DNA of 64,000 nt from Isoetes taiwanensis (GCA_021234155.1 JAJEKV010000097.1:248001-312000), one strand, 5' to 3'; numbered from the stretch's first letter, positions 38,301-48,843 are shown. The notes: generated from the sequence alone by a model not told the origin. Numbers and translations: made by a program.

Positions 38301-39686
38301 GCAGATGGAAAAACAAAGAAATACAAGGCAAGATTGGTCGCTCAGGGATTTTCACAAAAACGAGGAAAGAACTATGATGAAACCTTTTCTCCTTTGGTCA
38401 AAATAAACAGTTTGAGGATATTGCTGGCAATAGCAAACTCTTGTGATTTAGACATCCACCATATGGATGTAAGCACGGCATTCTTGAATGCAAAATTGGA
38501 AGAGGAAGTATACCTGAGACAAGCTCCAGGTTTTGAGGAAGGGGAAGAGAAAGTATGGAGGTTAAATCGAGCAGTATATGGGTTGAAGCAGTCCCCAAGA
38601 GAATGGTATAAATGCATGAACAATTATTTGAAACAACAAGGTTTTGAAAAATTAAATAATGATGGGAATTTGTATAGATTTAGAAATGGAGAGGAATGGT
38701 GCATCATTGCATTATATGTTGATGACAACATTATGGTGGCAAAAGGAACAGAAACTTTGAATAAATGCAAAGAGATCTTGAATCAGAGATTCCAAATGAC
38801 TGATCTTGGCGAATTAAGAAGGTTTCTGGGCATTGAAGTATTCAGGGATAGAAACAGCAAAATTTTAGCCTTGAGTCAGCAAATACACATTGAAAACATG
38901 CTGGAGAAATTTGGAATGAAGAGTTGCAATGCAGCAAGTACTCCTATTGTGCCAGGGCACAAAATATCTAAGGCATTAAGCCCACAAACATTTGAAGAAC
39001 AAAAACAGATGGAGGAAGTACCATATAGATCACTAATAGGATGCTTGTCATATGTTGCTAACTGTACAAGACCTGATATTGCTTTTGCAGTTAATCTTCT
39101 CAGTAGGTACAATCATAATCCTGGACGGGCACACTGGATTGCAGCCAAGAGAATCCTGAGATACTTAAAAGGTACAAGGTATGTTGGCATTATGTATAAC
39201 TCCAGTGATTTGAATCTGAAAGCTTATTGTGATGCTGATTGGGGAGGGGATCTTGATCAAAGGAGGTCCACATCTGGTTATGTAACAATTTTGGGAGGTG
39301 CTCCAGTAGCATGGAAATCCAAAAAACAAGGAAGCATAGCACTCTCAAGTGCTGAAGCAGAGTACAACTCTGCATCACTAGCAGCAAAGGAAATAATATG
39401 GGAAAGGAGACTCATAAGTGAACTTGGATTTGTACAGAAAAATGCTACTGTTATGTACTGTGACAGTACTAGTTGCATAGCTATGTCAAAGAACCCTGTT
39501 TTGCATGAAAGATCAAAACATATTGAAATGCAAGTTCATTTTATTAGGGATGTGGTGGAAAAGAATTTGCTGCACCTAACTTATGTCAGTACAAAAGATC
39601 AAGTGGCAGATCTATTTACTAAAGCACTGACAGCTAGTAGATTTGAAGAACTGAAATGCCTGCTTAATTGCTGTGATCAGGAGTAG
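35358..39686 (+). CDS. Copia gag-pol polyprotein, 1,442 aa, intact
   Basis: One uninterrupted frame, starting at the ATG 14 bp after the primer-binding site, encodes the retroelement's capsid and enzymes in copia order. Gag has two CCHC zinc knuckles (residues 251-264 and 273-286) followed by an RGG-like basic stretch (292-318). The aspartic protease has DSG at 364-366. Integrase has its HHCC finger (H491, H496, C523, C526) and DD35E triad (D553, D616, E652). Reverse transcriptase has YVDD at 1120-1123. RNase H has the CDADWGG and SSAEAEY motifs (about 1291-1335) and the HIEMQVHFIRD and DLFTKAL segments near the end. Length and order are normal for copia. No stop, frameshift or missing catalytic residue was seen. 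The products act in cytoplasmic virus-like particles and in nuclear integration. Confidence 0.97.
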   Translation: MSTRFGANLLTSIEVFKGDSGFQIWKQGIRQVLEFENLWYLIDGGQTRRTSIIARSRNSVAGETSEASVEGGDNDAPVRSRMTVSAEPDDELKVMEAQAIITSKVGTAIKLKLRGMSPKEMWDYMVNQYEIKTSSQIDMLEKQLRKLKLFEKDNMTDYLEKFDSIIADLEGAGIILNDQYQILSLARSVSHNSQLATLIRNVARSKEHAIQMIRTEFEQKNVTYEDDTSEVLYAGKAKRGGGANKDKLGPCYNCNQYGHLKYDCPNESKVVKCFNCDGKGHIAANCPSPRGTAGRGRGRGRSANQRGSFARGRGAGRGNPSLNVVKESTTNEEEDEDDTAEVSHSALNISNGLQKKVNKLLIIDSGAEKTVTCDQTLLRECKKREAGHVQLGDGGLQKIEDTGILEIFDLEGKVVEFRDVLCVPGLVRNLISVCQLVDLGYKVLFEQLECKVYLGNKIKFIGKRVGNLFGLDCKHIPSLNIIETPSLKTWHNRMCHTNLANIDILIKRGLISANRDENGNLTCAGCILGKQTRLPFRRSLKRAKGILDLVHTDLCGPINVTSMSGHRYFMTFIDDFSRKTKSYCLKTKYEAYDALKLFVAEVELETGRKVRCIRSDRGGEYLSHEFKRFCAKRGIKRQLTCRYSPQQNGVAERKNRTLLNAVRSMLKYSGLPNYIWNEALNTAVYVQNILPSVSTRGTVPKMLWSGKMPSYNDLKAYGCLTFAHVPEQLRKKLDDRAYITYLVGYDTNSKAYRLYDPAHRKIIVSRDVIFYESQFYRKIQKVNVADLNESVQESKVEQKLIEKEESSITAGDLVDDGDLSDDQGSENYEGNEQSMHAAAGIEEEHFSHEKEDTMMQNKDDEEQPQILEKQKIRTRRSEAQILRDENKANIELHGRNESGRSKRLQPHEGEVENIFDILVLENSDIPKTYDEAINGKDAEHWLKAMEEEMQAFRRTETYELVERPQNKNVVGNKWIFRIKTGADGKTKKYKARLVAQGFSQKRGKNYDETFSPLVKINSLRILLAIANSCDLDIHHMDVSTAFLNAKLEEEVYLRQAPGFEEGEEKVWRLNRAVYGLKQSPREWYKCMNNYLKQQGFEKLNNDGNLYRFRNGEEWCIIALYVDDNIMVAKGTETLNKCKEILNQRFQMTDLGELRRFLGIEVFRDRNSKILALSQQIHIENMLEKFGMKSCNAASTPIVPGHKISKALSPQTFEEQKQMEEVPYRSLIGCLSYVANCTRPDIAFAVNLLSRYNHNPGRAHWIAAKRILRYLKGTRYVGIMYNSSDLNLKAYCDADWGGDLDQRRSTSGYVTILGGAPVAWKSKKQGSIALSSAEAEYNSASLAAKEIIWERRLISELGFVQKNATVMYCDSTSCIAMSKNPVLHERSKHIEMQVHFIRDVVEKNLLHLTYVSTKDQVADLFTKALTASRFEELKCLLNCCDQE

Positions 39687-39728
39687 TTTTGAAGAACTGA
39701 AATGCTTGCTGAATTACTGAGATCAGGG
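39642..39728 (+). repeat. ~40-bp tandem duplication across the polyprotein stop
   Basis: 39642-39681, encoding the last codons (FEELKCLLN), is repeated with a few changes at 39688-39728, beyond the stop at 39684-39686. The copy would encode a similar FEELKCLLN. The 3' end was extended by duplication without affecting the frame. Confidence 0.85.
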
Positions 39729-39738
39729 AATATTACAT

Positions 39739-39749
39739 GAAGGGGAGAA
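39739..39749 (+). other. Polypurine tract
   Basis: gaaggggagaa directly abuts the 3' LTR; it primes plus-strand synthesis in LTR retroelements. Confidence 0.9.
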
Positions 39750-40395
39750 TGATGGTTATTAGTCATGTAATATTATGGCTAAGATCTACAGAGAAGAAAG
39801 TTCTGTGAGTCTGCAGGGAAAAACTACAGTCACAAGTCAGACAATGGTCGTTTAACATTGGGATCAAATGAGAAACATTGAGATCAAGTGAGAATATGAA
39901 ATGCAATGGTTATTGCCAAGTTAGTCGAAGGGCCTAGGTAAATTCTAACCTAGGTCGTAAATTTGTGGTTAAAGGTTAAAGGTGAAAGTTGAAGATTAGT
40001 ATGCCTTAACCATTATAGAAATGGAGAATAACGGTCGAATGGCAGCATGCCATGGTCGACCCAAAGTGCGGCTAAGAGGTCGGTTAGGCCGATCGGCCAA
40101 CTGATCCGGATTTAAACCAAGTTGTAATGTATTCGGATTTGATCTTTGTGAGCTTAGAAGGTGGATTAATGAATTAAAAGATCGTGCTTGGGCTCTCGAA
40201 ATATGAGTAACTCTGCTACAGTAAATTAGTCAATACAAAATGAACAGTAAAACTTCAATGGTTTGTTGAATAATTATTGAATAGTGAAATGTGAAGTATT
40301 CGAATGTCTTGATTCATAATTGAAGAGCATTTTGCATCATTGCTATCTAAGGTTGTCTAGCCATAATTTTGAAAATATCTAGGCATAATCCTTCA
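39750..40395 (+). repeat. 3' LTR of the copia element
   Basis: 646 bp, ending ca, and followed by the right target duplication acaca. Over 99% identical to the 5' LTR by eye. Confidence 0.95.
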
Positions 40396-41869
40396 ACACA
40401 AACATGAAAGAGGGCTAGTCCACAAGGACTAAGTGGGGAGGAAGCATTACGGGAGCATTCAAAGCACCAAATCACAATGCATTAATAACAAGAATAATAT
40501 TTTGCCTACTCCATCGTGGCCCCTTGCATGTACTAATACATTTCTATATGCCTTGGAATTGCAACCCCAGAGAGGTAGCTCTCCTTTCTCTATATCGGGT
40601 TTTTCACAACTCCCCTTGCCTCATCCATCTAGCTATCCGGCCATCGATGCGGAGTTAGACGACCACCCCACCCCTCTGAAGATGTGTTGTTTAATGCAAT
40701 GCAAGATGCCACAACATCCATCAAGAATCTTCACAAGATGGAATACCACCAAGGACCTTTACAAGATAGGCCATACCATATCCATCGCAACATATAATAC
40801 AACACTCATGCTCCATACATTATAGCATCATAGAATCCACAAACAAAATAGTAGTACAACCATCCCCTTCTATGGTAACGGTTAACAAGCTAGCCCCCAT
40901 TTCATAAAGGTTCTTGGAATAGCCTACATACAAGGATATAACTCTAGGGCAAGGAAACTCTATGGTTCCAACTAATAATATAGAACAATCAATGTCAAGT
41001 ACTAGCAGTTCACACGAATTCTCTTGTAATGATTCTTGCAAGAACAACTACCACTCGCAATTACTACGTAACCCTGTCATCTAGACATTTTAACATGTCT
41101 GGCTATATCTTACAAGAATACACAGAAAATCTAGCATTTCCTCCATAAGGAAAGCTTATCCTAAGATGCCACAATGTCCAAGGTACTAGCTATTATCTTA
41201 CATGGATAAATCATTCCGTACAACATCCAAAATGCATTTTGTCCATAGGGACGTCTCATTTAAGTATGACAACTATACCCACTAGCTAACTCAACTTGTT
41301 TATCTTGCTAGACATACTTATGCATTAATACTAAGCCCATAAGGTTCCCATGGCCGAACTATGTCCAAAAGCTCCCATATCTCTCAAGACCTTCTCTTCC
41401 CTCGGAGAAGCATCACACATTTAGTTACTTATCATTTACTCCCTTAGTTATATTAATATTCCATTCAATTTCCTAATTCTCTTTCTTAGCTTTTATTTGT
41501 CATACCCAAATCTACATAGACACCTCCTCTCCATGTAAAGACCACAAACTCAACATTAAGTAGCACAAACCATGTTATCTTAAATTGCCATGTAATCAAT
41601 ATGTTCCTTTTGTTAACTAGAGAGTTTAGTACGTTAAAAATATCCATGACATTGCCAACTTGAAGGAGCTACTATAAGCATCACCTTGGCATAACTTCTC
41701 CGGACTCCCAAGGGTTTCCAACATAATTACTGTCACTCACCTACTAGGCCACTCCTCATCCGTGCAATGTCTCTAAGCTCCTTCTGCATACCGGCTTCCT
41801 CCAATCTTCAAGCTTCTTCCGGAATCAACCCCTTGGTGGTCATGCCACAAGGGCAGGAAAGCAGAGCAT

Positions 41870-42150
41870 TGTTGGGGGGGGGGCGACAAAGGCGATAGCC
41901 CTAGAAGTGATTCAGCACAGAGGAGCAAAAAGAAGCGGAAACGGGGTCAGCGAAGACCGAACGCCCCAAGCCAGAATCATGGGCCCAACCTCGATCACAA
42001 AGACCAGAGGACGACCGAGAAGAGTAGGCAACGGGGCAGAACACACAGAAACCCCGAAGGAGCAGCCTCGAGGGAAGAGACGCTGATGATATGGTACTGG
42101 AATTGTACCGGATACCCTTGGGATGACGTAGAGAGGCTCGAGGGAGCTGT
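41870..42150 (+). mobile_element. LINE 5' segment: basic linker and endonuclease N-terminus, inverted relative to its neighbour
   Basis: After a run of about 11 G, the plus strand is open for about 90 codons. A basic linker (KKKRKRGQRR) leads into an apurinic-endonuclease-like N-terminus (MIWYWNCTGYPWDDVERLEG). At about 42146-42152 the sequence switches to a minus-strand LINE cut inside its RT, with a few bases of overlap (gctgtggttgag) at the joint. The first segment of an ORF2-type frame thus lies head to head with the RT of a LINE. Confidence 0.65.
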
Positions 42151-43876
42151 GGTTGAGTGTTCCGGCCTGAAGCCTGCCTGTCCTTGTGCCCTCAGGTTTC
42201 CTGTTTCTACCCACCATTTCAATTTACTGTCCAGAACTTTTCCAAACCACTTTGTGAAGATAGAGCTCACCATTATTGTCTTGTAGTTTCCAGGTTCCTG
42301 TCTGCTCCCCCCTTTGTGTAGAGGTATGACCCTGTTGTATGCCCACCTGTCTGGGAGCCCCGTATGTATTATGCCATTAAAAATGTCGGTAACCTGTCTT
42401 CCTATTGCTGTATCCGCACACTTTAGTAATTCCACAGTCAGTCCATATAGGTCTGGGGCTTTGTTATTAGCCATCCTGTTTAGTGCTATCATTACTTCCT
42501 GTATGCTGAAACAGGTCTATCCATCTCTTGTAATGCGGGTATTGGCACTGGGGATGCCCTCGTCCTATATAGTTTCTCAAGGTATTTCTCCCATCCAGTT
42601 GCTCCAATGTTGTCCTGTGTGTTCTCAATTTTCCTATTCCCCTCTCCCTTCCCTTTAAATCCCTTCCAGAAATTTCGAGGTTGTCTTTTTAGCATTTTAG
42701 CCAGACCCCATTGATGTTGTACCAAATTTTTGTTTCGCTTTGACTTTAGCATTCTTAGGTATACCACTCTTTCTGTTTGATATGTCTCTCTGCCTACATG
42801 CGCTCCTCATCATACCATACAGAGGCCTTAAACGCATTGTTCCTCCTGGGTCTTTTTCGTTTTCTGAAGACTTCTGTTGCCACCTTCACCGTTATGTCAT
42901 TAAGCATGTTCCCATTCTCGTCTGCCCTATGCTCTCCCCATTCCCATTTTCCCATTTTTGCTCTGATAGATTGCACGAATGTATCTGCATATTTATCCTG
43001 AAATTGTATTTTCATTTTCGCCTTATCTTTCTCTTTTCCCTGTGTGTTATCAACTTGAGTCTGCTCGTGCCCTTTGAGTGTTAACTGTATTGGTCTGTGA
43101 CTTTCCCTTTTCCCAGTCGGCCATTCTAATAGCACGAATCCCGAGACGATTTCCACTGCTTGGCCATTCATAATCACATAATCTACTATGCTTCTCCCGT
43201 GTGCATTCTGGCTCGTGAAATTCCCTGATCCTCCCCATTTTTGTACCCTATTAGCTATAATGACCCCTGTCGCCGTGCACACTTCGAGCAGTAATTCACC
43301 TTTGGCATTGATCTCTGTCTTGTCTTCTGTACTTCTTTTCCAATCCTGTGATCTTGCAATATGTGTCCACTGTCCATTCGTTTCATCTATGCTTGTGTTT
43401 TGTGCTTGTTCTTGACCTGTTCTGGCGTCTAGGTCCCCTATTAGAATCATTGGTCTCTGTTCCTTCCACTTCATCATACTCTCCCCCAAGTCTAGCAATT
43501 CTAGTTTGTCACTGTTTGGCGGGTAGTATGCTATAATCAAAATTAGATCTTTTTTATTTTGCAATTGAATACTTAGTATCATGTATCTTTTATTGATATC
43601 TGAATGTAAAATGCATGCACTATTTGCTACATTCTCTTTTACATAACAGGCTAGGCCTGCGCTTCCTCTTCCTATCTTAAAATCCTTATCTTTCCAGCAT
43701 GTGAATAGCTGGTACCCTTCTTCCTCTGGCAACCGCTTGATATTGTGTTCCCATGTCTCTACCAGACATATTATGTTGCAACTGCTGGATTTGGCATCTC
43801 CAATCCGGCAGCTTTTGCTGCCTGATGTTGGGCAGCACAGGCCGCGATTAAGCTTCCCCTCTTTTATGGTGCTCAT
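42146..43876 (-). mobile_element. LINE remnant: endonuclease plus N-terminal reverse transcriptase
   Basis: The minus-strand frame 43876-42794 (360 codons) is an endonuclease/exonuclease-family domain: LVETWEHN (metal-binding Glu), LIIAYYPPN, GDLDARTG (GDxNAR), SIVDYVIMNG and ESHRPIQL (usually SDH). Here the catalytic Asp of SDHxP appears as Ser-His. A short overlapping frame (42767-42492, WEKYLEKLYRT) and another (42492-41995) continue into RT: NNKAPDLYGLTVELLK, WAYNRVIPLHKGG, and QAGFRPEHSTT at 42150. Sequence stops matching RT there, so motifs A-C are absent. At least two frame changes are needed. It resembles animal-type LINEs more than plant L1 and may be the same lineage as the 19.6-kb fragment. 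Confidence 0.82.
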
Positions 43877-43899
43877 TAATTATTTCAATGCTAATAAGA

Positions 43900-45740
43900 C
43901 CATTAATTTTTGAGAAATCATTATTTCTAGCATAATAACTTAATACCATTCCCCCACGGCCACTAGGTTCGTTGCATTCTCACCTTGTAGAATTTAACTC
44001 ATGTTCTCTTGAGTTACTTGAAATATCCATGTTTCTCCATTTTGATACCCTTCTCCATTATAAAGAAGCTTCCTCATCAACCAATGTATGGCTTGACCTC
44101 TACCATTCCAGTCTAATTTGATGCATTTCCAACTTAACTTGTCAAGCTATATCTATTACATAGCTCAAGATATAACTAAGTGCATTAACCTTGCCATTGA
44201 TTAGTTTATAAAGTTTGGAACTAAACTCAACATCACTATCTATAATGAAACCGGAAGCAACAAATATGAATTTTTTACATCTACATCAAAGGGTTAATCT
44301 ACCTATTCTTACCAAGGATAAAATACCGCACTATGGAATACTAAGCCCACCATGGGAAGAGAGGTACTCAACTCGGACTAAATATGTATTCATATTGACA
44401 TGTCTTGGGTGGCCAAATCCAAAAGCGACAAATAAAATACATAATCACATCCCCCACTCTGTGTATCTTATGGCTATACGACCCGTATACAAACATAGTC
44501 TACCGTGACTTTTCACAAAAAACCTACCCAACATAGCTAGCAAACTTCCTAAACCCTTGAATTTATCTTCTTAGGCATTGTTCGTATGCTCTCACAAACC
44601 TAGCGCAATCACACTGGCCCATCCATTTAACCAAACTCTTTTGCCTAGCACTGACTTTGCTTAAGCAACCAATTGCAATTCCAATCAGGTATAAAAGCAC
44701 TTATTTTTACCTTACCAGGGACTGTGTTTCTCTACTTTTGCCTCTTCTTTTCTACCTGACATCTTATAAATTTATATCTTGATTCATGCATCATTCCAAT
44801 TAGCTCCTTCAGCCAAGGTAACCAGGATTACTCCAAGCCATTTCAAACATCAATCACTGGGAAAATTTCGATGGTGCAATCCCTGCCAAACACTTACCTT
44901 TCTTTTATGGATTGCCATCAACTAGCATCCTTTCAATGTCAAACAACTCGTCAAGAGAGCACAATTAAATGGACAACAGTCTCAAGATTTTTCTTCTATT
45001 AGTAAATAGAAATGAAATGTAACACCTCACATCGTTGTAACATTCTCTTCCACCTTAGCTCAAGATCTGTACCATATTCCACCACGCAGTTATATATCTA
45101 GCTTACTGCAATGGCTGCTCCCTACCACCGAGTGTATTCTTATTGCTGTGACTTTTTAAATACAAGTATAGCCTATCTGAGATCATCTCAACAGATATAA
45201 TTGACCCAACATAAGGAAACTGTATCTCAATATCATAATTCGCTTCCATTATCCACATAAAACCCTCTACTTGGCAACTTGTGCAACACCCTGCACACGG
45301 TCTACTTTAAAGTAATTCACCAATGTGGTCTACCGCTAGACAATCTACCAACCTTAGGAAATTGTAGCAAATGTAAAATAACACACCTTCACAATTATCA
45401 TGGCCCGCTGTTCATGCCTCGCATGAAAACATCGTTCTTACCATTTCATCATGCTTTATGTAACTTTCAACTAAGCTTAGTTCCTTGATGAACTGCATCC
45501 CGTTAGCTTTTCTACCTTGCATAATACAAAATAACAATTAAAACTAAGATACTATCACTTCACTAGATCGATGCTGGTTCCTCTTGACTCTCTGGGTTGG
45601 TGCAACTTCCTGCCCTGCAAGTTTAGGACGACAACGGTTATTCCCTCATCAAAATGTTCGATTTTATAGTAGAATTCCTTAAGTTATTATATTCCTAATT
45701 CCCATGGCCCGAAGATGTCAGAACTTTATGCTCTTGTACC
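43900..45740. other. Probable internal sequence of a degraded LTR element; no recognisable gene
   Basis: 45731-45742 is a minus-strand primer-binding-like sequence adjoining an LTR 3' end at 45744, so lower coordinates should be internal element sequence (leader, gag). I recognise no gag or pol motif. Frames are short and broken. Confidence 0.4.
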
Positions 45741-45743
45741 AAC

Positions 45744-46568
45744 TAAGACGGACCTAGCCCCTTGGCCTAGGTCGTCGCACTTTGGTCGCACTGGATAACC
45801 GAGACGAAACTAACGATCACGAAATAATGATACTTTTATATCCAATACTTAGCTATGCAAAAGCACTCATATATAACATAAAACCCACAATAGTTTATTT
45901 ATTTCAAAACAATCTTAATTATTTACAAGCCACACCCATGATCAATTGGACTTGGCGTCATCTGAGGTCATGGAGGAGGAGTCAGATGAGTTCTCCGCCG
46001 TGGAATACTCATCTCCAGATTCTCCGTCTTGGATTCGGGGAATCAACTGTTCGTAGTAGAGTTGCCGGAACAATGATATCGGCATTTTGTATACCCTCCC
46101 ATTTGAGATCATCTACGGCTCATCGTTTGTCTCCCGGAACCACTATGTCACGAAGGAATTGAGATCTGAAACTACCATAGTTCTGCATCTCAATTCCTTC
46201 ATGATGTGGTAGTTTCGGGAGACAGACGATGAGCCGGAGATGATCTCAAAGGCGAGGGTATACGGCAACTCTACTACGAACAGCTGGTTCCACGAATCCA
46301 GGCTCTAGAGGAGAATCTGGAGATGAGTAGGAGAACTCATATGACTCCTCCTCCGTGACCTCGGACGATGCCAAGTCCGATTGATCATGGGTGTGGCTTG
46401 TAAATATTAAGAGTGTTTTGAAATGCATAAACTATTGTGGGGTTTAAATTATATGTGTGTTTTTGTATAGCTAAGTATTTGATGTAAAAATATCATTATT
46501 TCATGATCGTCAGTTCCCTCTCGGTTATCCAGTGTGACGGCCTCGCCTAAGGGGCTAGGTCTGTCTCA
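45744..46568. mobile_element. Head-to-head pair of LTRs forming a ~820-bp imperfect palindrome
   Basis: 45744-46170 on the minus strand and 46180-46568 on the plus strand are the same LTR sequence. Shared landmarks in order are gagacagacgatgagccg, gagggtata, caactctactacgaacag, gaatctggagatgag, ccaagtc, gatcatgggtgtggcttgta, gctaagtatt and ggggctaggt. Left and right ends are gtctta and gtctca. The centre near 46176 has an inner repeat (gaaggaattgagat at 46152, its complement at 46187). Arms are roughly 85-90% identical, so the arrangement is old. The left LTR contains ~25 bp absent from the right. Confidence 0.85.
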
Positions 46569-46569
46569 G

Positions 46570-47890
46570 TAATCCAAGATTCCTTTTTCCTTCCGTTGGA
46601 CTGACAAGATTTGTTCATTTTTTTCCGTTTCTTCTATGTTCTTTTCCTTTTTGGCCTTTCTATGAGGACTACTGTTCATATTTTTCCTTCTAGATTGAGG
46701 GGTATTCTTTTTACCCGGGGTGATTTAAGGATTGGATTGCTCCATAGGAGGCTTCTTTGATTCCATGAACCCCTGCGCACGTGCACGCGCACGCCCGCAC
46801 GCAACAGGCACGCCCCTCTTTCCTCCCCAACCCCAAAACCATCATAAAGCCATATTCCACAGACTCTACATGGAGTTGGAATTCCCTTCTACTATAAAGA
46901 TAGACTTTTTTTAAGCCCAAAGTACTCACAATAATCAATATAGGAAGAGATGGGCTTTAGCAAATCCAATTGAACCCAGACTCTGGAAGGCTGTTTCGGC
47001 ATAATCTCCGTCCTTATAACGTCTCCTAGCTCATGGAAGAAACTTTTGAGGATTTCCTTGCTCCAATAAATTGGGCTAAGCCCCTGAACAGAAGCCCAAG
47101 TAAGATGAAGTGTTGCTTGATATCATGCAGAACAAATGCAGGATGCCATTCTTGCAAAAATATATGAGTATTAGCCTTGGTAATGGATCCTTGTTTGATT
47201 TCCACATTAGACAGTAGAAAGGGAAATCAAAGACAATAAATTTTAGAAATGGACACATTCTCTATCATTTTTTCGAGCTTGACGTTTATCATTGGGTGTT
47301 TTACTCTCTCGTGTCTAACACAGCCTGTCACTGCTCGTGCAACCTTTGTTCCAATCGAGCTTCCACAAAGGAGTTTTTTATAATTTCACCATGGAAAACA
47401 TACTTTATTCTCTTCTCGACCTCTCCTCCAACTTCATCCTGCAACTTGTTCATATGATTCAAAACTGGTTTACTGATTCCCTGCTACCTCTGTGCGATTC
47501 CAACTCCCGATTGTTCTCTAGTAACCACCATCTCTACAGGGCCGTTTGTCTTTTGCTTCTCTGTTTTTGACTCCGACAGATACGTGGAAAAATCCTCAAA
47601 CCACTAAATTATAGTCATATTCTTTTTCCCTTTTATTTCTATCATTCTCTGTATTGACCGCACTATACGGACCCATTTTCCTCATAAAACCTGCCAACCT
47701 AATTTTATAAACGACAGTTTTTTTGCAATGGTTTCTATTTCATCAACCCCGGATTCCAATGTAACGGAATCATTGTCCTTATCTGTCCCTACCATGAACG
47801 ATTTTCCCTTATACTTGGATCTCATTTTCTTAATCTAAATAACTTGCAACACCAATAGCATCCAAAGAAATTGTATCTCCACTGCCCAAC
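46570..47890. other. Intergenic stretch with a CA/CG-rich patch
   Basis: No gene supported. A run of alternating purine-pyrimidine (gcacgtgcacgcgcacgccc) at 46775 is a short Z-DNA-type tract. Confidence 0.45.
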
Positions 47891-47904
47891 GTCCCACTGG
47901 GGAC

Positions 47905-48014
47905 GACTGCATTATACAGCCCCCCCTCCGACGTGGCACAATTCCAGCCCTCCAATCCAAGCCTGGAGGGCCAGATATCAGCGACACAAGGGGAGGGGGC
48001 TGTATAATGCAGTC
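47905..48014. mobile_element. Small fold-back MITE (~110 bp)
   Basis: Arms gactgcattatacagccccc (47905-47928) and the complement at 47991-48014 enclose ~60 bp. The centre holds a second, small inverted repeat (ccctcca…tggaggg), so the whole block can fold as one hairpin. Confidence 0.8.
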
Positions 48015-48728
48015 TACCCTCCCACTGTAATTTCATGTATGATACTCTAAATAAAGTAGATTGTTAAGTTCATCCATATCGTTTTCAATTCTCACGAAAA
48101 TAGATCATATCATAACAGTATAATAAAAAAAAAATTTATTCAAATATATGTTAAAATTGTATCTATCTTATCTATTAACATTATGGTTTTTTTTTTTTTT
48201 TTTTTTTTTTTAAACTATGTAGAGATCTAGTCATGCACTAAGTGGTAAAATGTAGTATAAATACCTTTTAAAAGCCAAGGGGAACATTTCTTATCCCTGT
48301 AGCAATATCTGAAACATACTGGCTCTATAAGAAATAGGAAGGAAAGAATAATTGGCCCATTTAGAATACCCAAAATTTAGGAAGTGACCCTATTTGTTCA
48401 ACATTTCTTCAAGACATGGCACATTGCTTCACATCTATACTCCATTATATCCAATAGGCATGGATATGCACGCAATGGGAATCCTTTGACCCTGTTTTAT
48501 GCATGCATGTTGCATGTACTCCAGCAACTATTGTACCTACTTTTTCACTAATCTAGCATATTCGCATGTACCATAGCAACCTTTAGTGGTGCTTAGAATT
48601 ACAAACACATCTAATGCAGAATACCAAGACCAAAAGGGCAAAAAAAGAGCTATGGTATTGTAAAAGGCATATCATATTGTCTACATGGTATAGCCTAGGA
48701 AATATACATGGGATAATACAAGTATGTA
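48015..48728. other. Intergenic stretch with a 25-T run
   Basis: No gene supported. A pure T run lies at 48187-48211, possibly the reverse-oriented tail of an old retroposon. Confidence 0.45.
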
Positions 48729-48842
48729 TAGGGGAATGGAGGTTGGGACTCCATTCCGGTTTTTCAGTGGGGTCCGCGACCGGGCGCGTTAATGAGCTGG
48801 TCACCTGCAAAACCGAATGGAGGACCAACCTCCATTCCCCTA
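48729..48842. mobile_element. Small fold-back element (~114 bp)
   Basis: The left arm 48729-48763 (taggggaatggaggttggga) is the complement of 48808-48842 (gaccaacctccattccccta), with one or two mismatches, around a ~44-bp GC-rich loop. Confidence 0.8.
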
Positions 48843-48843
48843 C

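Larger units (their letters stand above)
34679..40400 (+). mobile_element. Complete, young Ty1-copia LTR retrotransposon
   Basis: Two LTRs of 648 and 646 bp (34684-35331 and 39750-40395) start tgatgg and end ct/ca. They are flanked by the 5-bp target duplication acaca (34679-34683, 40396-40400). By eye the LTRs differ at about five positions: two 1-bp indels and about three substitutions. That points to recent insertion. A primer-binding site follows the 5' LTR and a polypurine tract precedes the 3' LTR. The single internal frame is full length with all catalytic residues, so the element may be able to transpose itself. Confidence 0.97.
34380..41400 (-). mobile_element. LTR copy E of the dispersed family, split by the copia insertion
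   Basis: 34383-34683 holds the minus-strand 3' end of the LTR (tggcggacctaggcccttag) and its body. Homology to copy D resumes directly after the copia element at 40396 (ggctagtccacaaggactaa, then ccatctagctatccggcca near 40625). The outer limit is unclear; I place it near 41.4 kb. The copia element is therefore nested and younger. Confidence 0.55.

Noticed and set aside
36677-39478. Antisense open frames within the copia element
   Set aside because: Shadows of the conserved polyprotein on the plus strand.
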